Shown here: positions 26,217 to 34,828 of the stretch, piece after piece
Position numbering within the stretch: position 1 is the stretch's first letter
How the letters are laid out: the number at the start of each line of letters is the position of its first letter
NCBI RefSeq assembly: GCF_900168005.1
Contig: NZ_FUYP01000017.1
Span: 1 to 64,000, forward strand
Length of the DNA: 64,000 nucleotides
Direction of reading: 5' to 3'
Origin: Sphingopyxis flava
GTDB lineage: Bacteria > Pseudomonadota > Alphaproteobacteria > Sphingomonadales > Sphingomonadaceae
Notes under the pieces: model-generated
Told to the model about the DNA's origin: nothing
Seen by the model: only the letters and a program-made list of their open reading frames with translations
Databases searched by the model: none
Made by a program: the position numbers and the translations under genes

Positions 26217-27371
26217 TTAGGCGCGCGCCATGTAGGAAAGGATCGCCTCGGCCGCACGCTCGGATGAAGGCCGCTCATCAAGGTCGAAACTGTAACGAAA
26301 CATCTCGCTCTGCCGGTCGTACATGGCTGCCGTGAGCCGCGGTGTTTCAGCGAGCGCAGTGTCGAGGTCTTTGACCGTCTCGAGAACGGACCCCGCGCGC
26401 CAATGTGCAAAATCGGGGTCGCCCTCCCATCGCAGGCGCCGGGGATTGAGGAAGAAACAGGGGCGCGGTCGCCGGATGAACTCGTAGACCTGGCTACTTG
26501 CATCGCCGATATAAATGTCGGCGGCGTTGGTATAGGTCATGTCGAGACAGGCCGGGCTACCCGTGTCGATCAAAATATGGTCATGTTCATAATGGTCGGG
26601 GCGCGGGCCGTAGTTCCAGCCGAGCGCAAAAGGCGAAAGCGAGGCTGTCAGGCGCTTCTTGAACAGCATGATATGCGGCGCGAAGATGAGATTGTAGCGG
26701 TCCTGCGCCGCGAACCAGTCGAGAAGCTGCGGTCCTATCGCATACCAGGAGGAGAGCGCCGGCGATGGGTGCGGGTTATAGAGGACCGTCGGCCGATCCT
26801 TCGGGAAGAGCCGCGGCCCGCCAGTGCGCGGTGGCAGGTCGAATTTCGGATAACCCACGATTGCATAGCCGTCGTCCTTGAGCAGTTCCGCCTGCGCGAG
26901 CCGGTCGCGGATTTTCTCCCCCGATAGAAGAACGAGGTCGAACCGGCCGCTCGCCTTGTCGAAGCCGATCGCGCGGTCGCCTGCGCCGTGACGGGTGTGG
27001 ACGAGTTTGAGCGATTTCAGCCCGAAAAGAGTTTTAAGAAGCAGCGATGTCTTTTCGGGAACCACCAGCGCGTCGAGCGCGCGGAAGCGGTCGAGGTTTC
27101 GGTTGAGGGTCGAGACGATGTCGGCAGGAAGGGCGCGGCCCGTTGCCAGGTTCGCTGCACGCGATATTGCAGACGGCGGGCGAAGGCGTATTATTTCGGG
27201 GACCGGTCCGTTGCTCTCGGCCGCAAGGCGGCGCACCTCGTCTTCACAGCCTTCGGAGACGAGGATGCTAACGCGCGTATTGCTTCCGCGGGCGAGCAGC
27301 GCGAGTGCGACGGGAAGAGCGTGCGCGACCTGGTGTCCGCCGCTGTGGTTGAAGAGGAACCCGATGTGCAT
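26217..27371 (-). CDS. glycosyltransferase / CDP-glycerol glycerophosphotransferase-like protein
   Basis: 384 residues, GT-B-like. The N-terminal half has GFLFNHSGGHQVAHALPVALAL and a glycine-rich loop. The C-terminal half has VLYNPHPSPALSSWYAIG, HDHILIDTGSPACLDMTYTNAADIYIGDASSQVYEFI and RPCFFLNPRRLRW, which resemble the glycerophosphotransferase superfamily (GDxSS...E). Donor and acceptor are unknown. It lies 2 bases upstream of the FkbM gene and 6 bases after the HAD gene, a tight operon. Probably makes a cell-surface polymer. Confidence 0.68.
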   Translation of the reverse strand: MHIGFLFNHSGGHQVAHALPVALALLARGSNTRVSILVSEGCEDEVRRLAAESNGPVPEIIRLRPPSAISRAANLATGRALPADIVSTLNRNLDRFRALDALVVPEKTSLLLKTLFGLKSLKLVHTRHGAGDRAIGFDKASGRFDLVLLSGEKIRDRLAQAELLKDDGYAIVGYPKFDLPPRTGGPRLFPKDRPTVLYNPHPSPALSSWYAIGPQLLDWFAAQDRYNLIFAPHIMLFKKRLTASLSPFALGWNYGPRPDHYEHDHILIDTGSPACLDMTYTNAADIYIGDASSQVYEFIRRPRPCFFLNPRRLRWEGDPDFAHWRAGSVLETVKDLDTALAETPRLTAAMYDRQSEMFRYSFDLDERPSSERAAEAILSYMARA

Positions 27372-27377
27372 GGGAGG

Positions 27378-28109
27378 TCAGCGCGCGGCACCCCTCCAGT
27401 CAAGAATTGACCAGCGGCGCTCGGTCGCGGTCGCGCGGAGCGCGCGCGATGGGTTCACCGCAATTGCCTCGTCCGCAAGTTCGAAGACGGGGAGGTCGGA
27501 AATATGATCCGAAAAGAAGCGTATATGCGCCATTTCGCGCGCGATACCTGCGGCGGCGAGAAACGCCTCGATGCGCCCCTTCTTGTCGGCGCCATAGCAA
27601 TTCGTGCCATCAATGGCGGGCGTCAGGCAGCCACCGCGCCATGTCGAGGCTGTGGCGATCACGTCGGCAACGCCAAGCCGGCGCGCGAGCGCGGCGACAT
27701 AGAGGTGCGGCGCTGCGCTCGCGATGACGATGCGGCGCCCTGAAGCGCGTTCGCGCTCGATCCGCGCGATGCCCTCGGGGTAAAGGCCGCGCGCGATCAG
27801 ATCGCGCGCGAAGCGGTCGGCAAGGCGCACGGCGTCGCGCTGCGGCAGCCTCCGCCCGAGCGCGACCCCGTGCATTGCTTCCTTCATCGTCCGACGGGAG
27901 ATGAGCTTCACCGCATAGAGTAGCGCGACGGGAACCAAGAGCGGCACGAGAAGGAGGCGCCATGGCGCGCGGTGGCGCGCGGCGAACAAGAGGAAGCGGC
28001 TGTAGGTCGGCTGGATCGTAAGTGTGCGGTCGAGGTCGAAGATCGACAGGCCCATGGGGCGTGCGGCCGGCTGGGGGGCGGCTTCGACTTTTCGCTGTGG
28101 CCGTGCCAT
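27378..28109 (-). CDS. HAD-IB family phosphatase
   Basis: 243 residues. The nucleophile motif is SIFDLDRTLT; motif II is IVIASAAP; ADKKGRIEAF carries the motif III lysine; FFSDHISDLPVFELADEAIAVNP is motif IV. The cap is the small helical type of PSP-like HAD-IB enzymes and contains a hydrophobic stretch (WRLLLVPLLVPVALLYAV) that may touch the membrane. AGGAGC precedes the ATG. First gene of the glycan-type operon; it probably dephosphorylates a lipid or sugar intermediate. Confidence 0.83.
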   Translation of the reverse strand: MARPQRKVEAAPQPAARPMGLSIFDLDRTLTIQPTYSRFLLFAARHRAPWRLLLVPLLVPVALLYAVKLISRRTMKEAMHGVALGRRLPQRDAVRLADRFARDLIARGLYPEGIARIERERASGRRIVIASAAPHLYVAALARRLGVADVIATASTWRGGCLTPAIDGTNCYGADKKGRIEAFLAAAGIAREMAHIRFFSDHISDLPVFELADEAIAVNPSRALRATATERRWSILDWRGAAR

Positions 28110-28234
28110 CGCATGCTCCTTCGAGACTGCTATGATGACAGCGCGACGTGACGCGGCGATGACGCCTTCATTTGTTTTTCGACATCTTCGCCGAATGGAT
28201 GGCCCGGCGCGCGTTCTACGATTATCGTGGGACC

Positions 28235-28912
28235 ATGCACATCCTGGTGATCGAGGACGATGCGCGCGTCGCGGAGCATATCGGCAAGGGGCTGAGGTCG
28301 GCCGGCCATCTGGTCGATGTCGAGAGCGACGGGCGCGCGGGCTTGCTGCGTGCGGCGACCGAGAGCTATGATCTTATCGTGGTCGACCGGATGCTCCCCA
28401 ATGTCGACGGGTTGACGATTGTCCAGACAATCCGCGCGACGGGCGATACGACGCCGGTGCTCTTCCTCAGTGCTCTCGCTGAAGTCGACGAGCGCGTCGC
28501 GGGGTTGCGGGCGGGCGGCGACGATTATCTGACAAAGCCCTTTGCCATGTCCGAGCTTCTCGCGCGCATCGACGTACTCAGCCGCCGCGGGCCTGCGATC
28601 ATTGCCGAGACAAGGCTCGGTGTCGGTGATCTCGAAATCGACCTTTTGGGTCAGGTCGTGCGGCGCGGCGGCAGGCCCGTCGACCTCACCGCGCGTGAGT
28701 TTCGCATCCTTGCCTATCTCGCGCAAAATGAGGGTCGAGTGGTGACGCGCTCGATGCTGCTGGAGCATGTGTGGGATTATCATTTCGATCCCCAGACCAA
28801 CATCATCGACCAGCATGTGAGCCGCCTGCGGCAGAAGGTTGACCGCGGCTTTGGCGCGCCGCTCATCCATACGGTGCGCGGTACTGGCTATGTCATGCAG
28901 GCTGGCAGGTGA
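28235..28912 (+). CDS. two-component response regulator, OmpR/PhoB type
   Basis: 225 residues from the ATG at 28235, where the receiver begins immediately (MHILVIEDDARV); a longer reading adds an unlikely leader. The phospho-acceptor is Asp51 (LIVVDRMLP) and the conserved lysine is Lys101 (YLTKPF). The C-terminal winged helix shows LTAREFRILAYLAQNEGRVVTRSMLLEHVWDY and HTVRGTGYVM. It is coupled to the downstream kinase by a GTGA overlap. The signal sensed is unknown; the nearest relatives by motif are heavy-metal or envelope regulators such as CzcR and QseB. Confidence 0.93.
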   Translation: MHILVIEDDARVAEHIGKGLRSAGHLVDVESDGRAGLLRAATESYDLIVVDRMLPNVDGLTIVQTIRATGDTTPVLFLSALAEVDERVAGLRAGGDDYLTKPFAMSELLARIDVLSRRGPAIIAETRLGVGDLEIDLLGQVVRRGGRPVDLTAREFRILAYLAQNEGRVVTRSMLLEHVWDYHFDPQTNIIDQHVSRLRQKVDRGFGAPLIHTVRGTGYVMQAGR

Positions 28913-30279
28913 GTGCGCGCGGTTTGGGGCGGCTGCGGCGCAGCCTCACGCTTCGACTTGGCGTCATATATGTCGCCCTATTCCTGACGTCGACCGCGCT
29001 CATGTTCGCAGCCGCTTACTGGATGGCGGTCTATCGGCCCTTGCAACGGGAAGCGCAGGCCGTGCGTCGCGAAATGGGGAGCCTTGCCGCGATCGATCGC
29101 GCGGGCGGACGCGATGCGCTGATCCGGGCGCTGGTGGAGCGCCAGTCGACGGGCCCGAAGAAGCCGTTTCATGCGCTCATCGCGCCCGATGGGGAACCAA
29201 TCCTCGCCAATCTGCCGAGTTGGCCGCACGATCCCATTTCCGGCTGGACGCTTCTCGAGGCCGACATTTACCAGGCGGGCCAGGAGCATGATTATGAGGC
29301 GCTGGTCGTTGAGAACCGGCTCGACGACGGGGCGCGGCTTGTCGTCGGCCGCGACGTCGAAAGCATCGACGACCGCGATGAACTCTTCACCATTGGATCG
29401 GCTTGGCTGATCCTGGTTGCAGCGTGTCTCGCGATCGCTGGTAGCCTCGCGATGAGCGGGGCGGTGGGCCAGCGGATCGACGCGGTGACACGCACAGCGC
29501 GCCGGGTCATGTCCGGAAGCCTGACCGAACGTATTCCGCTGCGCGGCACTGGCGACGACTTCGACGAGCTAGCGGCGGCGCTCAACATGATGCTCGGGCG
29601 AATCGAAGAGTCGGTCGAATCGGTGCGGCGAGTGTCCGACAATGTCGCGCACGAGCTGCGCACACCGCTCGCGCGCCTTCACGCGGATCTTGATGAGCTG
29701 CGCGGCGCCGGGAGCGCTGCGGAGCGCGAGCGCCTGACCGACCAGGCGCTCGCCGAGGCGGAGCGGCTGCAGTCGATCTTCGACGCGCTGCTACGCATCG
29801 CGCGGATCGAAAGCGGTCGGCATCTTGCCGGGATGAAGTCGATCGACCTCACGCTACTCCTCGCCGACGCGATCGAATTCCACATGCCCGAGGCGGAGGC
29901 GCGCGGGCAGCGCATCGAGAGCGAAGTTGAACCGGGTCTCGTGATCGAGGGCGATCGGAACCTCATTTTTCAGGCGGTCTCGAATCTGCTCGACAATGCG
30001 ATAAAATATGGGGGTGAGGGCGGCGTCGTGCGTGTCTCGGCGCTCCGGGATAGAAAGGGAGTGCGCATCGCGATCGCTGATCGCGGGCCGGGGATCGCGC
30101 CTGAACATCGCGCCCGCGTGACCGAGCGCTTCTTTCGCGTACCCGAAACGGCGGAAGCACCGGGGACCGGCCTTGGTCTCGCACTTGTCAACGCGATCGT
30201 CGCGCTCCACCACGGGCAATTGGAAATCGGCGACGCCGCGCCCGGCACGGTGGTGACGCTTGTCCTTGGCGGTGCCTAG
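28909..30279 (+). CDS. sensor histidine kinase
   Basis: 456 residues starting with GTG in the stop of the regulator gene. Two membrane helices (about 12-36 and 163-188) flank a periplasmic domain of about 125 residues. A HAMP linker follows, then the HisKA box VAHELRTPLARLHADLDELR and an HATPase domain with N-box NLLDNAIKYGGEGG, G1 ADRGPGIAPEHR and G2 GTGLGLALVNAIVALHHG. All catalytic blocks are intact, so it should phosphorylate the partner regulator. The periplasmic domain is not one I recognise. Confidence 0.93.
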   Translation: MSARGLGRLRRSLTLRLGVIYVALFLTSTALMFAAAYWMAVYRPLQREAQAVRREMGSLAAIDRAGGRDALIRALVERQSTGPKKPFHALIAPDGEPILANLPSWPHDPISGWTLLEADIYQAGQEHDYEALVVENRLDDGARLVVGRDVESIDDRDELFTIGSAWLILVAACLAIAGSLAMSGAVGQRIDAVTRTARRVMSGSLTERIPLRGTGDDFDELAAALNMMLGRIEESVESVRRVSDNVAHELRTPLARLHADLDELRGAGSAAERERLTDQALAEAERLQSIFDALLRIARIESGRHLAGMKSIDLTLLLADAIEFHMPEAEARGQRIESEVEPGLVIEGDRNLIFQAVSNLLDNAIKYGGEGGVVRVSALRDRKGVRIAIADRGPGIAPEHRARVTERFFRVPETAEAPGTGLGLALVNAIVALHHGQLEIGDAAPGTVVTLVLGGA

Positions 30280-30294
30280 CGCCCCTTCTTCCCT

Positions 30295-30314
30295 GGCCTG
30301 GCCTGCGCCAGGCC
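30295..30314. terminator. possible bidirectional hairpin between convergent genes
   Basis: GGCCTGGC, loop CTGC, GCCAGGCC: 8 perfect pairs between the kinase gene and the convergent DUF4112 gene. There is no T-run, so its terminator role is uncertain. Confidence 0.35.
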
Positions 30315-30360
30315 CGACGGTTCGCCTGCGGTCCGAGCCCAGGGGGCGGGGCCGCTCGCA

Positions 30361-30783
30361 CTACTGGTCGATCACCATCGTTCCTGGATGATGCTTGTCG
30401 AGGTGGCGCTTGATGATCTTGAGGTTGCGGCTGTTCGAGCGGAACAGGAAGTCAAATGCATCGCCCACGAGCGGTACAGCGCCGAGCGCCGTATCGACGC
30501 CGAGGTTCCCCACCATTCTCCAGATCTTCCATTTCGGCATGCCGAGGTTGCGCGCTTCCCAAATCAGATAGGCGCCCATCAGCGCAGTGATCACGTCGCC
30601 GACGATGGGTACCAAGCCGACGATCGCGTCGAGCCCGACCGGGCGGTTGATGCCCGGAATGGTAAAGCTGCGTTCGAGCAGGAACTCAAGCGTTTCGACC
30701 CGTTTACGGAGCGCCTCAGGATCGCGCTTGTTCTGGATCAGTGCATCGAAGATCGCATCGGTGTCGGGGGTGGAGGGGGCCAT
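30361..30783 (-). CDS. DUF4112 membrane-associated protein
   Basis: 140 residues from the ATG at 30783, preceded by AAAAGGA. The core PGINRPVGLDAIVGLVPIVGDVITALMGAYLIWEARNLGMPKWKIWRMVGNLGVDTALGAVPLVGDAFDFLFRSNSRNLKIIKRHL holds the duplicated VGLVPIVGDV / LGAVPLVGDAFD pattern typical of DUF4112. Two hydrophobic hairpins probably insert in the membrane. Function unknown. It lies downstream of a peptide-binding lipoprotein on the same strand, 42 bases away, and may share its transcript. Confidence 0.82.
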   Translation of the reverse strand: MAPSTPDTDAIFDALIQNKRDPEALRKRVETLEFLLERSFTIPGINRPVGLDAIVGLVPIVGDVITALMGAYLIWEARNLGMPKWKIWRMVGNLGVDTALGAVPLVGDAFDFLFRSNSRNLKIIKRHLDKHHPGTMVIDQ

Positions 30784-30825
30784 TGGCGTCCTTTTCCAGA
30801 CGCGCACAAGAGGCGTGCGCGAAAC

Positions 30826-32319
30826 CTAGTTGGGAGCGGCGATCAGGTGATTCAATGGGTGGCGCGCGCGACCGTTTGCGCGAAGTCCCGTGAGCCGCTG
30901 CGAGGCGACCGACCAACGCAGCGGGGTCGCGAGCGGGATGAACGGCGTGTAGCGTGCGAGCACCGCCTCTGCCTCGCCGATGAGGCGCGCGCGCTCTGCC
31001 GGGTCCGTCGCCGCAACCGCGTCCTCGATCTTGCGCTGCGCTTCGGCATTGCACAGCGTGTCCTTCCGGCACGACAGGCGGCGCAGGCCCCAGACCGCGT
31101 CGTCATTGGGCATGGTCATGTCGATCAGCTTGAGGTCGGCTTCGCGATCGATATCGACGCGCTGGGTCGGGACCCCGATGCGCTGGAAATCGGCCGCGAT
31201 ATAGGCAAACAGAATACGCCCGCCGGGCGATTCCGGGATCGCGATCCTGAGCGGCTCGATTGTGCGGCCTCCGCCCTTCCAGGCGTCAACCACACGCTTG
31301 GCCTGCGCGAGGCGCGAGGCATCGTCATAGTCAGCCCAGGCCGGAACGAGCGGCGCCGGGCCCCCGTCGCGCGAATAGAGCGCGGGACGAATGGTCACTT
31401 GCGGCTGCCACTCGGCGAGTCCGAAAGCATCGATCATCCGACCGCGCCGGACAGCGCGCGACAGCGCTTCGCGATTGGCGTCGGTTGCAAGAAAACCCTC
31501 GGCGCGCATGAAGACGAGCCCGAAAAGTCCCGGAACCGGGTCGACAACGAGGCGCGACCGCCCGATGTTCGAGGCAACGAAATAGGGAAGCGATGAAAAG
31601 CGGCCACCGAGCACGCCGTCGGCATAGCCGTTCTTGAAACGCGCGAGCGCCCGCGGGGCGGTGACCCCGACGAGTTCGATCGATGCCGCGGGGTCGGCCG
31701 CCGCGGCCTCCGCCTCGTCGGGATCCTCCGCAAGCGGATCGGGCACAGGGGTGAGCAGCATCGCGCTACCCTGCTTTTTCGGCCGCATCGGTCCCCACCC
31801 CATGCCGCGATTCACGATAGCCATCGAGGGCAGGGCAAGCAGTTCGAGTATGTCGGGCTGGGGAACCGAGAGGCGAATTTCGATCACGCTGTCGGTCATC
31901 GCCTTGATTGTCTCGATCTCGGGGAAATCGTCGCGCAGGACATGCTTGCTGCGCGGGCCCAGATAACCGCGCAGGATCGACGCAACGTCCTCGGCGGTCA
32001 CCTTGTCGCCGTTTGACCATTTGGCCTCGCGGATGCGGAAGATATAGCTCAGCCCGTCGGCGGTGACCGTCCAGCGTTCGGCAAGGCCGACGTCGATCTG
32101 GCCTTCGCCGTCATAGCTCACGAGCCCCTGCGATGTCGCCTCGAGGAGGGCGGCATTGGGCGGCGACAATTCGCCGTTCATGGGGTTTGCGGCGGGGTTT
32201 AACGGACCAATCGCGGCGATACGGACCGGTCCGCGCTCGCTGAACAGGTCGCAGCTGCTGAGACTGAGCAGGATCAGCGCGGCCGCGATACCTCGCGCCC
32301 CTATGCTGCTGACCTTCAT
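30826..32319 (-). CDS. oligopeptide-type ABC substrate-binding lipoprotein
   Basis: 497 residues from the ATG at 32319; a longer reading would run through the tRNA-Leu gene and is excluded. The leader ends in the lipobox LSSC. The SBP_bac_5 fold shows LVSYDGEGQIDVGLAERWTVTADGLSYIFRIREAKWSNGDKVTAEDVA and a C-terminal half with RRLSCRKDTLCNAEAQRKIEDAV. The family delivers peptides, nickel chelates or opines to ABC permeases. No dpp/opp permease or ATPase is adjacent. The paired cysteines late in the protein are uncommon for the family. Confidence 0.85.
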   Translation of the reverse strand: MKVSSIGARGIAAALILLSLSSCDLFSERGPVRIAAIGPLNPAANPMNGELSPPNAALLEATSQGLVSYDGEGQIDVGLAERWTVTADGLSYIFRIREAKWSNGDKVTAEDVASILRGYLGPRSKHVLRDDFPEIETIKAMTDSVIEIRLSVPQPDILELLALPSMAIVNRGMGWGPMRPKKQGSAMLLTPVPDPLAEDPDEAEAAAADPAASIELVGVTAPRALARFKNGYADGVLGGRFSSLPYFVASNIGRSRLVVDPVPGLFGLVFMRAEGFLATDANREALSRAVRRGRMIDAFGLAEWQPQVTIRPALYSRDGGPAPLVPAWADYDDASRLAQAKRVVDAWKGGGRTIEPLRIAIPESPGGRILFAYIAADFQRIGVPTQRVDIDREADLKLIDMTMPNDDAVWGLRRLSCRKDTLCNAEAQRKIEDAVAATDPAERARLIGEAEAVLARYTPFIPLATPLRWSVASQRLTGLRANGRARHPLNHLIAAPN

Positions 32320-32351
32320 GCGTCTGCCACTCCTGCGCCCACTGTTGCCGC

Positions 32352-32438
32352 TGGTGCGGACGGCGGGACTCGAACCCGCACACCCATATGGATAGCAGAT
32401 TTTAAGTCTGCTGCGTCTACCGGTTCCGCCACGTCCGC
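32352..32438 (-). tRNA. tRNA-Leu (anticodon TAA)
   Basis: 87 nt including encoded CCA. The acceptor stem GCGGACG pairs with CGTCCGC; the anticodon stem GCAGA/TCTGC encloses CTTAAAA (TAA at 34-36). A long variable arm typical of tRNA-Leu and the T-loop GTTCGAGTC are present. Confidence 0.97.
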
Positions 32439-32529
32439 GCACCCATTGTCCGTCAAGCGGATGGACGGGGGGAGGTCAAGCGCTGTTTGCGGGGTTCCCC
32501 GCGCCAGAGGGGTCGGGTAGAGCAGGGGC

Positions 32530-33471
32530 ATGCAACCCGTCCTCTCCATCTTCGACCTCGGCAAAACCTACAAGAGCGGTCACAAGGCACTGAGCGGCGT
32601 CAGTCTCGACATCGCAAAGGGCGAGATTTTTGCGCTCCTCGGCCCCAACGGCGCTGGCAAGACAACGCTGATCAGTATCGTGTGCGGCATCGTCATGCCG
32701 AGCGAGGGCGCGGTGAGCGTTGCCGGGCACGACCATCTTCGCGACTATCGTGCTGCGCGCGCGATGATCGGTCTGGTGCCGCAGGAACTCCACACCGATG
32801 CTTTCGAAACGGTTCTGGCGACGGTCAGCTTCTCACGCGGCCTGTTCGGAAAGCCGCGGGACCCGGATTTCATCGAGCGGCTGCTTCGCGACCTCTCGCT
32901 GTGGGACAAGCGCGATGCGAAAATCATGGAGTTGTCGGGCGGGATGAAGCGCCGGGTGATGATTGCAAAGGCGCTGAGCCACGAGCCCGAAATCCTCTTC
33001 CTCGACGAGCCGACCGCCGGGGTCGACGTCGAGCTACGGCGCGACATGTGGACGATGGTACGCAGCCTTCGCGAGCGCGGCGTCACGATTATCCTGACGA
33101 CCCATTATATCGAAGAAGCCGAGGAGATGGCCGACCGCGTCGGGGTGATCAGCAAAGGCAGGCTGATCCTCGTCGAGGAGAAGCACGCGCTGATCAAGAA
33201 GCTCGGGCGCAAGACGCTGACTCTTAATCTTGCCGAACCAATGGAGGCCGTCCCCGCTGAGCTTGGCGAATGGCGGCTCGAGCTTGCCGGCGAGGGGCAC
33301 GAGCTCGTCTATGAATTTGACAGCCAGGCCGAGGCGACGGGGGTGCCCTCGCTCCTGCGCCGGATGAGCGATCTGGGTATCGGATTTAAGGATCTCAACA
33401 CGAAGCAGAGCTCGCTTGAAGATATTTTCGTCGGGCTGGTGCACAATAGCCAAGCGGAGCCGCCGGCATGA
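32530..33471 (+). CDS. ABC-2 exporter ATP-binding protein
   Basis: 313 residues. Walker A is GPNGAGKTT, the signature is [15 protein letters not shown], Walker B is [12 protein letters not shown] and the switch His is in [14 protein letters not shown]-terminal extension of about 90 residues ([17 protein letters not shown]..., [11 protein letters not shown]) is typical of NodI/CcmA-like exporters such as YadG. The substrate is unknown. The stop overlaps the start of the permease gene by 4 bases, so the two form one transporter. Confidence 0.92.
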   Translation: MQPVLSIFDLGKTYKSGHKALSGVSLDIAKGEIFALLGPNGAGKTTLISIVCGIVMPSEGAVSVAGHDHLRDYRAARAMIGLVPQELHTDAFETVLATVSFSRGLFGKPRDPDFIERLLRDLSLWDKRDAKIMELSGGMKRRVMIAKALSHEPEILFLDEPTAGVDVELRRDMWTMVRSLRERGVTIILTTHYIEEAEEMADRVGVISKGRLILVEEKHALIKKLGRKTLTLNLAEPMEAVPAELGEWRLELAGEGHELVYEFDSQAEATGVPSLLRRMSDLGIGFKDLNTKQSSLEDIFVGLVHNSQAEPPA

Positions 33472-34235
33472 TTTCGAATTATCGCGGGATCCAGGCAATC
33501 TATCAGTTCGAGATGGCGCGCTTTGGCCGCACTTTCTGGACCAGCCTGATCCTGCCGGTCATTACCACTGCTCTCTACTTCGTTGTTTTCGGCTCTGCGA
33601 TCGGCAGCCGGATGAGCGATGTAAGTACGGTTCCCTATGGCGCATTCATCGTGCCGGGCCTGATGATGCTGACGATGTTTACCGAGAGCATCAACAACGC
33701 GTCCTTCGGCATTTACATGCCCAAATGGACGGGCACGATCTACGAGATGCTGTCGGCGCCGATGTCACCGCTTGAACTGCTGATTGCCTATGTCGGCGCA
33801 GCTGCGAGCAAATCGGTGATCGTCGGCTCGATCATCTTTGCGACCGCGCATCTGTTCGTCGACGTGGAAGTCGCTCATCCCCTGCTGATGGTGGCGTTCA
33901 TGATCCTGATGGCGGTGACCTTCTGCCTCTTCGGTTTCATCATCGGTATCTGGGCGCAAAGCTTCGAACAGCTCCAGGTGATCCCGATGCTCGTTGTCTA
34001 TCCGCTGACCTTCCTCGGCGGCGCTTTCTACTCGCTCGAAATGCTGCCGAAAGCATGGCAGACTGTCACGCTTTTCAACCCCGTCGTCTACCTGATCAGC
34101 GGATTTCGCTGGACCTTCTTCGGACAGGGCGATGTCGCAATCGAGGTGAGCATGGGCGCAGTGGCGCTATTCCTCGTCCTTTGCCTCGGCGTGATTTTCT
34201 GGATGTTCCGAACGGGGTACCGGCTCAAGAATTGA
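33468..34235 (+). CDS. ABC-2 exporter permease
   Basis: 255 residues with six hydrophobic segments. The motifs [50 protein letters not shown] and [35 protein letters not shown] are those of YadH/NodJ-type ABC-2 permeases. With the ATPase it should form a homodimeric exporter of a lipid, polysaccharide or drug. It ends about 115 bases before the convergent ihfB gene. Confidence 0.92.
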   Translation: MISNYRGIQAIYQFEMARFGRTFWTSLILPVITTALYFVVFGSAIGSRMSDVSTVPYGAFIVPGLMMLTMFTESINNASFGIYMPKWTGTIYEMLSAPMSPLELLIAYVGAAASKSVIVGSIIFATAHLFVDVEVAHPLLMVAFMILMAVTFCLFGFIIGIWAQSFEQLQVIPMLVVYPLTFLGGAFYSLEMLPKAWQTVTLFNPVVYLISGFRWTFFGQGDVAIEVSMGAVALFLVLCLGVIFWMFRTGYRLKN

Positions 34236-34350
34236 TAGAGGCGGGGCGGTCCTCGCGGCGGGCGTTCGGCGCGCTGCAAAGCCGTCTCGCCCGAAGCGCG
34301 GGAGAGCGCTTCGCCGCGCGCCACGATGAAGGAAGAGAAAAGCCGGCCGC

Positions 34351-34629
34351 TTAGTCGTTAAGCCGCTCGCGCATTTCCTTGCCGGGCTTGAAATAGGGCA
34401 CATTCTTGGCCTTGACCGCGACGGGCGCGCCCGTGCGGGGATTTCGGCCGGTGCGCGAGTCGCGGCTTCGCGTTGAAAAAGCCCCGAAACCACGCAGTTC
34501 CACCCGGCCGCCGGCGGCCAGCTGGTCGACGATGGAATCAAAGAAAACATCGACGATCTTTTCCACCTCTTCGAGGCGCAAATCGCTGTTTTCGTTTGCG
34601 ATCTTTTGAACCAGTTCAGACCGGATCAT
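34351..34629 (-). CDS. ihfB: integration host factor subunit beta
   Basis: 92 residues, HU/IHF fold. [33 protein letters not shown] forms the helical body. [45 protein letters not shown] includes the beta-arm with the intercalating Pro (GRNPRTG). It bends DNA in recombination, replication and promoter activation. It lies downstream of rpsA, as in many proteobacteria, but with an rpsA terminator between them. Confidence 0.95.
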   Translation of the reverse strand: MIRSELVQKIANENSDLRLEEVEKIVDVFFDSIVDQLAAGGRVELRGFGAFSTRSRDSRTGRNPRTGAPVAVKAKNVPYFKPGKEMRERLND

Positions 34630-34768
34630 GTGCTTCCCCTATTATCACGCCTGTCCCGCCATGGCGGGGATGTCCGGTCGGTGCCGGTTCGGATGCGTGA
34701 GACCCCTCCCAACGCGCGCAGAACCTACCATGAAACGGGGCGCGTTCAAAATATATCCGGCAAGGAAA

Positions 34769-34799
34769 AAGGCCCGTCGAGGGACACTCGACGGGCCTT
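34769..34799 (-). terminator. rho-independent terminator of rpsA
   Basis: Arms AAGGCCCGTCGAG (34769-34781) and CTCGACGGGCCTT (34787-34799), 13 perfect pairs with a 5-base loop. On the minus strand it ends in CCTTTTTCC, so it stops rpsA transcription ahead of ihfB. Confidence 0.9.
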
Positions 34800-34828
34800 G
34801 TCTTCCGTCTGTCGAAAGGGGGGAAGGT

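Noticed and set aside
30388..31596. A 402-codon plus-strand frame over DUF4112 and the peptide-binding lipoprotein
   Set aside because: It crosses two well-supported minus-strand genes and their gap, has no domain and no ribosome-binding site.
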